This document shows, piece after piece, positions 1 to 4,519 of a stretch of DNA of 6,280 nucleotides. Source of the stretch: Methylophilaceae bacterium UBA5127 (lineage in GTDB: Bacteria > Pseudomonadota > Gammaproteobacteria > Burkholderiales > Methylophilaceae). A model generated the notes under the pieces. The model did no database searches, was not told the origin of the DNA, and worked only from the letters and a program-made list of their open reading frames with translations. The position numbers were made by a program, and so were the translations under genes. Each line of letters opens with the position of its first letter. The first letter of the stretch is position 1. The stretch covers positions 37,053-43,332 of the forward strand of contig DHYP01000006.1 in the NCBI GenBank assembly GCA_002414145.1, in the 5' to 3' direction.

Positions 1-117
1 ATTAATAATCACCGCAGTGTTTTTCATGCCAGAGTGCGTAAGCAACTTGTTGAGCAGCGTGGTTTTGCCTGAGCCTAAAAAGCCTGTGAGCAGCGTGACG
101 GGAATGCGGTTATCCAT
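1..117 (-). CDS. CobW/COG0523-family P-loop GTPase, N-terminal 39 codons only
   Basis: The first 39 codons of a minus-strand gene that continues past the left edge. The translation begins [12 protein letters not shown] and has a complete Walker A loop GFLGSGKT at residues 12-19, followed by TLLNKLL and, at 35-39, AVIIN. This is the signature opening of the G3E GTPase family (CobW, YjiA, ZNG1-type metal chaperones), cytoplasmic proteins that use GTP to insert or deliver metals, often zinc or cobalt. The metal and partner cannot be told from this fragment. The ATG at 115-117 is the only plausible start, because the frame is closed by a stop at 160-162 and holds no other ATG. No good Shine-Dalgarno is visible. 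It is divergent from the toxin-antitoxin operon, and a damaged second copy of the same gene start lies at 819-911. Family assignment is firm; subfamily is not. Confidence 0.88.
   Translation of the reverse strand, partial: MDNRIPVTLLTGFLGSGKTTLLNKLLTHSGMKNTAVIIN
52..97. repeat. Pair of 10-bp direct repeats (GAGCAGCGTG) bracketing the P-loop codons
   Basis: GAGCAGCGTG occurs at 52-61 and again at 88-97, exactly 36 bp apart. On the minus strand both encode a TLL tripeptide, one before and one after the Walker A loop. The decayed copy at 819-911 lacks exactly 36 bp and keeps a single repeat, so this pair marks the likely deletion endpoints there. The repeats themselves are ordinary coding sequence. 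Confidence 0.8.
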
Positions 118-170
118 CTTGAGTAATGTTGTTTTGCTAAAAATGGTCTTTATTTTACTCTATTCTGCCT

Positions 171-198
171 TTGCATCTTTTCTGATTTGGCATATAAT
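171..198 (+). promoter_or_regulatory. Sigma70-type promoter of the toxin-antitoxin operon
   Basis: TTGCAT at 171-176 and a perfect TATAAT at 193-198 are separated by 16 bp, predicting a transcript start near 205, about 27 bases before the antitoxin ATG. The -35 region also lies in a 7-bp inverted repeat, TTTGCAT (170-176) with ATGCAAA (203-209), which brackets the -10 box. This is a sequence-based prediction. Confidence 0.7.
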
Positions 199-218
199 TG
201 TAATGCAAATGAATTACA
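199..218. promoter_or_regulatory. Palindromic operator candidate over the transcript start
   Basis: TGTAAT (199-204) and ATTACA (213-218) form a perfect 6-bp inverted repeat with an 8-bp centre. Counting the inner bases, 8 of 10 positions per half-site are symmetric. It begins immediately after the -10 box and ends just before the AGGAG ribosome site, a common place for autoregulation by a ribbon-helix-helix antitoxin or toxin-antitoxin complex. A metal-responsive site for the divergent CobW gene is an alternative. Confidence 0.45.
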
Positions 219-231
219 CAGGAGATTGCTT

Positions 232-489
232 ATGAAAACCGCAACAATCCCAGCCTTACGGGTAGAGCCAAAACTGCGCGAAGCCGCAGAAAGCGTACTT
301 GCCAGCAATGAAACGCTCTCAAGCTTTGTTGAGGAATCTCTAAGAGCAAATATAGAACGCCGCAAACATCAGCAAGCTTTTATCGCACGTGGTATAGCCT
401 CGCGTGATGAATCCAAAGCCACACAAGCGTATTACTCAGCAGAAAGTGTGTTGGCAGAGTTAGATGATATGCTTAAAAAGGCAAGCTGA
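232..489 (+). CDS. Type II antitoxin, ribbon-helix-helix (ParD/CopG-like)
   Basis: An 85-residue protein. The N-terminal part fits a ribbon-helix-helix DNA-binding unit: strand at about 3-11 (ATIPALRVE), helix at about 12-25, turn, helix at about 29-43 (LSSFVEESLRANIERR). The C-terminal part (about 66-85, YYSAESVLAELDDMLKK) is an acidic amphipathic segment of the kind that wraps the toxin. In such pairs the antitoxin neutralises the toxin and represses its own operon. The ATG at 232 is chosen because AGGAG (220-224) sits 7 bases upstream. An in-frame ATG at 187 would add 15 residues but lies before the promoter's -10 box and has no ribosome site. The stop codon directly abuts the toxin start, in the same frame. 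Resemblance is to small RHH antitoxins usually found beside RelE/ParE toxins; the exact subfamily is uncertain. Confidence 0.82.
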   Translation: MKTATIPALRVEPKLREAAESVLASNETLSSFVEESLRANIERRKHQQAFIARGIASRDESKATQAYYSAESVLAELDDMLKKAS

Positions 490-789
490 TTGCATTACCA
501 AGTCAGGTTTACTAAAGCAGCTAGAGAAGACATTAAGCGTCTTTATGCTTTTTTATTGCAGCAAGATAAACGTGCGGCAGAACATGCATTACAGGCTATT
601 TATAAAGCCATGGAATTGCTCAAAAGCTTTCCCTTTACTTGCAGAAAAGCTCAGGCGGATAACCCATTTTTGCGCGAGCTGATCATCAGCTTTGGCGCAA
701 ATGGCTATGTGGCGCTATTTGAAATAGAAGAGAATGCTATAGTCACGATACTAGCAGTACGTCATCAGCGTGAAGATGATTATTTATAG
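490..789 (+). CDS. RelE/ParE-superfamily toxin
   Basis: A 99-residue protein with the layout of the RelE/ParE toxin fold: a first strand (HYQVRFTKAAREDI, residues 2-15), two helices (about 12-45), a central segment with R62 (FLRELIISFGANGYVALFEI, about 60-79), and a C-terminal strand and tail ILAVRHQREDDY (87-98). That last motif is highly typical of this family. RelE members cleave ribosome-bound mRNA and ParE members poison DNA gyrase; sequence alone does not say which this is, though the tail looks more ParE-like. The start is a TTG immediately after the antitoxin TGA. No other in-frame ATG, GTG or TTG occurs before residue 23, and truncation there would remove the first strand. AAGG at 478-481 may serve as ribosome site, and translation is probably coupled to the antitoxin. 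Confidence 0.85.
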   Translation: MHYQVRFTKAAREDIKRLYAFLLQQDKRAAEHALQAIYKAMELLKSFPFTCRKAQADNPFLRELIISFGANGYVALFEIEENAIVTILAVRHQREDDYL

Positions 790-818
790 GGCTATCACAT
801 TCACCAACTCTAAGAAAC

Positions 819-911
819 CTAGCCTAGCTCATTAATAATCACTGCAGTATTTTTCATGCCAGAGTGCGCAAGTAACTTGTTGAGTAGCGTGGCGGAAATG
901 TGGTTGTCCAT
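819..911 (-). pseudogene. Decayed 5' fragment of a second CobW/COG0523 GTPase gene, P-loop deleted
   Basis: Positions 831-911 align with 1-117 as a direct repeat: 72 of 81 aligned bases match and one 36-bp block is missing. The frame is kept and reads MDNHISATLL, then [17 protein letters not shown], then ELG and a stop at 819-821. The missing 12 codons are those of [12 protein letters not shown], so the nucleotide-binding loop is gone. The ELG after IIN fits the family's usual NEFG/NELG, showing that the fragment once extended further than the left copy does in this window. All nine substitutions are transitions; five are synonymous and four change a residue. A 30-residue peptide could be made but could not bind nucleotide. 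It lies 29 bp after the toxin stop, converging on it. Confidence 0.85.
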
Positions 912-1103
912 AGTGGGTGTTTTACATGCAAAGTGGCGTATAGTGATTTTGCTTAAAAAAGCAGAAAGAATTATAGTGATGTTTGTTAAATGGTTTTATA
1001 GTCTCCGTGTTACATGAACAGATGGTCAAATGAAGGGCATTAAGTCAAACTAAATAACCATATAAAATACAAAGTAAAATATTGCTGAAACTTAATATCT
1101 CAA
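912..1103. other. A/T-rich intergenic region upstream of the AbiU2-like gene
   Basis: This stretch would have been the upstream region of the broken CobW copy and now precedes the HEPN gene. It holds TATAGTGAT twice (939-947 and 972-980), a weak hairpin TGCTT-AAAA-AAGCA (950-963) with no T-run after it, and a possible -10 box TATAAA (1061-1066), about 38 bases before the next start, with only a poor -35 match. No coding region is supported. Confidence 0.4.
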
Positions 1104-1679
1104 ATGCTAGATACCTCTATTGAATCGTCGAAAATACTTAACGACCTTATAAGGTCTGCGTCTGCGGCAAAGATACACTACGAAGTATGGTGGGCACAGA
1201 AATACGAAGTTAAACCTAATCTAGCAACAGTAATGAATGAGCATAGTGATTTTTTTCGCGCTTCTGCAGATGCTCATTACACGGCACTCTTCGTCAATTT
1301 AGCGCATCTGTATGATAAGCGTCCTGATTCTTCTTGTTTACTGACTTTCTTGAACGAATCAGCAAACTTTATAGAATCAAATCGCTTAGTATTGCTACGT
1401 GAAGAATATGAAGTGCTTGCCAATCGGGCAGCACCATTGATCACGGTTAGACATAAAACGGTAGCTCATATTGATGCAAAACTGTCTGAGCAAGCCGTAT
1501 TTGCATCATTGGATACAATATGGATAAATCAGGTGCGAGAAATTGTCTACGACTCAACAATATTTGTAGCCAAGTTGGCTGGAACTACTGACCTTGGGGC
1601 AATTGGTATCGCTCGTGACCAGCGATTCATTGAATGTACGCTAAAACTTATCAGCGCACTGCAAAAAAATAGTGCTTAA
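1104..1679 (+). CDS. HEPN AbiU2-like protein (abortive-infection type, putative RNase)
   Basis: A 191-residue, mostly helical, cytoplasmic-looking protein with no signal peptide or membrane segment. The pattern resembles the HEPN_AbiU2 family: HYEVWW (25-30), a helix with DFFRASADAHYTALFVNLAHLYD (49-71), and the key segment RHKTVAHID (116-124). In that segment R116 and H122 form the R-x4-6-H motif that marks catalytically competent HEPN ribonucleases. Family members include a component of lactococcal AbiU phage resistance, and many HEPN proteins are metal-independent RNases that act as toxins or phage-defence effectors. RNase activity here is inferred from the motif. The ATG at 1104 is the only usable start, since the frame is closed by TGA at 1086-1088; no Shine-Dalgarno is visible, so expression may be weak or the transcript leaderless. 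The next gene starts 37 bp after the stop. Confidence 0.68.
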   Translation: MLDTSIESSKILNDLIRSASAAKIHYEVWWAQKYEVKPNLATVMNEHSDFFRASADAHYTALFVNLAHLYDKRPDSSCLLTFLNESANFIESNRLVLLREEYEVLANRAAPLITVRHKTVAHIDAKLSEQAVFASLDTIWINQVREIVYDSTIFVAKLAGTTDLGAIGIARDQRFIECTLKLISALQKNSA

Positions 1680-1716
1680 TTGGCTATTTTGCTTAACAAA
1701 CTAGGAAATTATACAA

Positions 1717-2538
1717 GTGAAAAATACAATTTATAATTTATTCATGATAATTATCATTGGCTTGATTTCAGGACACGTCAATGCGGCGGATTTTTCATAT
1801 TCAGACATTTCTCCTCATACAGGCAAAGAAATATCTAAGCCAATTGGAAAGTATATTTATATCAACGGTAATATCGAGGCCGGAGATACAATAAAATTTC
1901 AAGAGTTTATTAAAAAAGATCCATGGGAATATATATTTGCTAAAGGCATTTCCATCTCTAGCAAGGGTGGCTCGGTAGCTGACGCTGTAAAAATTGGTGA
2001 TATTATTAAGAATACATACAAGCATATAGTAATCTCGAGGCACACTGGACCTTGCTTAAGTTCGTGCTTTTTTGTGATTGCATCAGCCACTGAAAGAGAT
2101 ATTGATACAGGAGCAGTTGGAATTCATAGACCATACTACCCTAAAGAGAAGCTAGAAAATAAAACATTAAAGGAAGTTCAGGAAATAAATGATGCTCTTT
2201 ATACAGAAACTAAAAAATATCTTGAATTGCTAAATGTACCGAGAAATTTAAGTGAGTTAATGCTTTCTAGAACTTCGAATGAGATTTATTGGCTAACTAA
2301 AAGCGACAAAATTAATCTAGGAAGACGACCCCTATGGTATGAAGAGTTTTTAGTTACCATTTGTGGGTTCGATAAAGAGCTCGAAAGGAAGTTTGACAAT
2401 CCTTTGATTCACAGTGAGTCTGTAGATGATGAGTATTTTTCAATGTTAGAAAAAGTAGACAATTGTTCTATAAATAAAGTAGAAAATGAAAAAATTGCTT
2501 ATATGGAACAACTTCTCAAAATAAAAATACTAAAATAA
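1717..2538 (+). CDS. Exported ClpP/crotonase-fold protein (COG3904-like, putative serine protease)
   Basis: A 273-residue protein. Residues 1-23 form a Sec signal peptide: K2, a hydrophobic run (FMIIIIGLI), then V-N-A before A24, so a periplasmic location is likely. The core follows the ClpP/SppA order: IYINGNI (47-53), ISISSKGGSVADAVKIGDII (78-97), a CLSSC block (113-117) with candidate nucleophile S115 or S116, FFVIASATERDI (118-129), and GAVGIHRPYY (132-141) with H137 as candidate catalytic base. This matches predicted periplasmic ClpP-like proteins. The tail (about 150-273) is charged, contains C216 and C250, and resembles nothing I recognise. The GTG start at 1717 is supported by AGGA (1703-1706) and by placing the signal peptide at the very N-terminus. 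The gene is markedly A/T-rich, suggesting acquisition. Protease activity is inferred; the acid residue of a triad cannot be assigned. Confidence 0.7.
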   Translation: MKNTIYNLFMIIIIGLISGHVNAADFSYSDISPHTGKEISKPIGKYIYINGNIEAGDTIKFQEFIKKDPWEYIFAKGISISSKGGSVADAVKIGDIIKNTYKHIVISRHTGPCLSSCFFVIASATERDIDTGAVGIHRPYYPKEKLENKTLKEVQEINDALYTETKKYLELLNVPRNLSELMLSRTSNEIYWLTKSDKINLGRRPLWYEEFLVTICGFDKELERKFDNPLIHSESVDDEYFSMLEKVDNCSINKVENEKIAYMEQLLKIKILK

Positions 2539-2718
2539 TTAATTAAGCGACTTATTGATTAAGTCAGTATATGAGTTAACATCTGTAGAGATATTAGGTT
2601 AACAAAGGCTATTTAATCAATCAATCTTCATTCCAACAGTTAGTTTAGGTAATTAATATCATTACAACCAAGTTTCCATTTTTGTCTGAGTTAGTGAACC
2701 GTATAAGGCTCGAACTAA
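2539..2718. other. Non-coding A/T-rich spacer
   Basis: No credible gene on either strand. The only structure seen is a short inverted repeat GACTTA (2549-2554) with TAAGTC (2560-2565), 11 bases after the protease-like stop. It has no T-run and is at best a weak terminator. A T-loop-like GGCTCGAAC (2708-2716) has no tRNA arms around it. Confidence 0.5.
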
Positions 2719-2749
2719 ATAGAAAAGCCAGCTAAGCTGACTTTTCTAT
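2719..2749. terminator. Bidirectional intrinsic terminator hairpin
   Basis: A near-perfect inverted repeat of 15-bp arms (2719-2733 and 2735-2749, one mismatch, one central base). The arms begin ATAGAAAAG and end CTTTTCTAT, so each strand has a G/C-containing inner stem (CAGC/GCTG) followed by a T-rich outer arm, as expected of a terminator working both ways. It lies between the convergent protease-like gene and selO and may serve both. Confidence 0.78.
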
Positions 2750-2759
2750 TGCAAAATGG

Positions 2760-2779
2760 ATTCCCGCCTTTGCGGGAAT
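2760..2779. repeat. dRS3-like palindromic repeat (ATTCCC-N8-GGGAAT)
   Basis: ATTCCCGC (2760-2767) and GCGGGAAT (2772-2779) form a perfect 8-bp hairpin with loop CTTT. The form ATTCCC-N8-GGGAAT is that of the neisserial dRS3 element, and similar GGATTCCCGC...GCGGGAATGAC repeats are scattered in many beta- and gammaproteobacterial genomes. Whether it is repeated elsewhere in this genome cannot be seen here. Confidence 0.65.
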
Positions 2780-2829
2780 GACGATTTAGGGTGGCTCATG
2801 TTAAGTCCTGATATTAAAAATGCGATCGA

Positions 2830-2855
2830 CTCGATTGTTTATCTCGATTGTTTAT
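2830..2855. repeat. Two tandem copies of a 13-bp unit
   Basis: CTCGATTGTTTAT occurs at 2830-2842 and again, directly adjacent and identical, at 2843-2855, ending 4 bases short of the selO stop codon. It looks like a simple local duplication; no function is evident. Confidence 0.8.
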
Positions 2856-2859
2856 GAAG

Positions 2860-4452
2860 TTAAGAGCTACAAGACAGCATAGAACAACCCGCTTTTTGCC
2901 GTGCCCAATCGGGGCGTTTTTCTTCAAACTTTTCCATCCCTGCTTGTTTTGTATAGGGGTTGCGCAGCAATTCAAGCAGGGTTTCTATCATGCTGGTATC
3001 GCCTGTCTCCGCTAAATCTATGGCTTGTTGTGCCATGTAGTTGCGCAACACATAGCGCGGATTGTGCGTGCGCATGCGCTCTAGCCTAGCTTCTGTTGTC
3101 TCATTCGCTTGACGGATGCGTTGTGCGTAGGTGTTGAGCCAAGTGGTGAAGTCCTGCTTAAAGTTTTGGTAGCCTGCTTCCGTATAGAAAGCAATTTTTA
3201 AGGTGTCGAGTTCTGGATTAGCCACGTCTACCTGTGCCAGATGCCTAAAAAATAGCGTCATATCGACTTCTGCGCGCATCATCAGCTCAAAGCAGCGGTT
3301 AATCAGCTCACTATCGCTATCTTGCCACTCATTAAACCCAAACTTACCTGCAAGGGATTGCGTGAGGTGCTGCATATAGGTTTGGTCGTAATGCGCAATG
3401 CACTCTTGCAGCCGCTGAATACTTTTAGGGTTGGGCATCAGTGTGGCGAGTGCATCGGCCAAGCGCTCTAAGTTCCAGCGTGCAATATCAGGCTGGCGGC
3501 CATAGCAATAGCGACGACCTTCTGCATCAGTGGTGTTGGGTGTCCAGCCAGGGTCAAAGTTATCGACCCAGCCATAAGGGCCGTAATCTATGGTGAGGCC
3601 AAGAATAGACATGTTGTCGGTGTTCATCACACCATGTACAAAGCCAACGCGCATCCAGTGCACGATCATAATCGCCGTGCGTTTGCAAATTTCTGTATAC
3701 CAAGCTTCTATGAGTTCAACAGGAAGCGTGTTGTTGATTTGATGCGGCTGTGTAGAATACCAATCAGTAAAATCGCGGTCGATAGTAAAGCGAATCATTT
3801 GCTTGAGCAGATCCAGCTCACCGCGGCTCGCCAGAATCTCAAAATGCCCAAAGCGCGTAAAGGACGGTGCAACGCGGCACACAATGGCACCTTGTTCCAT
3901 TTGCGGGTTGCCATCATAAAACATATCGCGTCTGACTAAATCACCCGTACTGATTAGACTGAGTGCGCGTGTGGTGGGTACGCCTAAATGATGCATGGCT
4001 TCGCTACATAAAAACTCGCGTACACTTGAGCGCAATACGGCGCGCCCATCAGCACTGCGTGAGTAGGGCGTTTCGCCAGCACCTTTGAGTTGTAGCTCGT
4101 AGCGTTTGCCTTCGTTGATGAGCTCGCCCAATAAAATGGCGCGACCATCGCCCAGCTGCCCAGCCCAGTTGCCAAATTGGTGACCGCCATAACGCGTAGC
4201 GTAAGTGGCCATGCCAGATAATGAGCCGTTGCCACCCAAAGTCTGCACCCACTCACTACTTTTAATATCGATCTCATTTAAGCCTAACATACGCGTCACT
4301 TCTGGGCTATAGGCAAGCAGCTGCGGATTGCTTACGGGCGTGGGTTGCACTGCCGACCACATGGCATTTGCCACTTGGCGTGTGTAATTTTCAGTAATCG
4401 GATCGCCAGGCAGTTCGCGCAAAAAGCGGTTATCAAAAGTGAATGTTTTCAT
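2860..4452 (-). CDS. selO: Protein adenylyltransferase SelO (YdiU/UPF0061 family)
   Basis: A 530-residue, full-length SelO pseudokinase, which transfers AMP from ATP to hydroxyl side chains of proteins and is linked to redox homeostasis. Family blocks are all present: RYGGHQFGNWAGQLGDGRA (87-105), LKGAGETPYSR (122-132), DGRAVLRSSVREFLCSEAM (135-153), HGVMNTDNMSI (273-283) and DYGPYGWVD (289-297). By alignment with E. coli YdiU, K123 and E146 are the ATP-site pair, D279/N280 lie in the catalytic-loop region and D289 is the metal ligand. The C-terminus GCSMLSCSS has Cys528 where eukaryotic SelO carries selenocysteine. The E. coli protein has 478 residues, so this one is somewhat longer. The counterpart of E. 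coli Cys272 is proline (P305). The start has AGG 6 bases upstream on the minus strand. Divergent from the ribonuclease gene. Confidence 0.96.
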   Translation of the reverse strand: MKTFTFDNRFLRELPGDPITENYTRQVANAMWSAVQPTPVSNPQLLAYSPEVTRMLGLNEIDIKSSEWVQTLGGNGSLSGMATYATRYGGHQFGNWAGQLGDGRAILLGELINEGKRYELQLKGAGETPYSRSADGRAVLRSSVREFLCSEAMHHLGVPTTRALSLISTGDLVRRDMFYDGNPQMEQGAIVCRVAPSFTRFGHFEILASRGELDLLKQMIRFTIDRDFTDWYSTQPHQINNTLPVELIEAWYTEICKRTAIMIVHWMRVGFVHGVMNTDNMSILGLTIDYGPYGWVDNFDPGWTPNTTDAEGRRYCYGRQPDIARWNLERLADALATLMPNPKSIQRLQECIAHYDQTYMQHLTQSLAGKFGFNEWQDSDSELINRCFELMMRAEVDMTLFFRHLAQVDVANPELDTLKIAFYTEAGYQNFKQDFTTWLNTYAQRIRQANETTEARLERMRTHNPRYVLRNYMAQQAIDLAETGDTSMIETLLELLRNPYTKQAGMEKFEEKRPDWARQKAGCSMLSCSS

Positions 4453-4519
4453 ACGCCTATTTTAGAGGTTTTGGCTACAGTCATGTATCATTGCGCCTAA
4501 CTTATTTTAAGCAAGATGC
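4453..4519. promoter_or_regulatory. Divergent promoter region between selO and the RNB gene
   Basis: These 67 bp must hold the promoters of both divergent genes unless they start elsewhere. A possible plus-strand -10 box is TATCAT (4486-4491), with no good -35 partner. On the minus strand TTGCTT (4510-4515) may be a -35 element, with only weak -10 matches about 17-18 bp further on. No clear operator is visible. Confidence 0.35.

Noticed and set aside
187..231. Upstream ATG giving the antitoxin 15 extra residues
   Set aside because: It lies before the -10 box TATAAT of the predicted promoter and lacks a ribosome site, whereas the ATG at 232 has AGGAG at good spacing.
17..235. Plus-strand frame of 72 codons at the left edge
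   Set aside because: It is antisense to the CobW start over its first half, then runs through the toxin-antitoxin promoter. No ribosome site and no recognisable protein.
464..682. Overlapping 72-codon plus-strand frame across the antitoxin-toxin junction
   Set aside because: It is out of frame with both well-supported genes and resembles nothing; a shadow frame.
950..963. Hairpin TGCTT-AAAA-AAGCA as a terminator
   Set aside because: The stem is only 5 bp and no T-run follows on either useful side.
1104..2538. HEPN gene and its neighbour as a HEPN/MNT-type toxin-antitoxin pair
   Set aside because: The neighbour has no nucleotidyltransferase motifs and carries a signal peptide, so it cannot be the usual cytoplasmic antitoxin partner.
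2708..2716. GGCTCGAAC resembling a tRNA T-loop, hence a possible tRNA or attachment-site remnant
   Set aside because: No acceptor, anticodon or D-arm pairing is found around it, and no matching copy elsewhere in the window.
3634..4277. Frames inside selO in other reading frames (plus strand 3634-3939, minus strand 3984-4277)
   Set aside because: selO is an intact, strongly recognisable full-length gene, and these overlapping frames have no start signals or family features.
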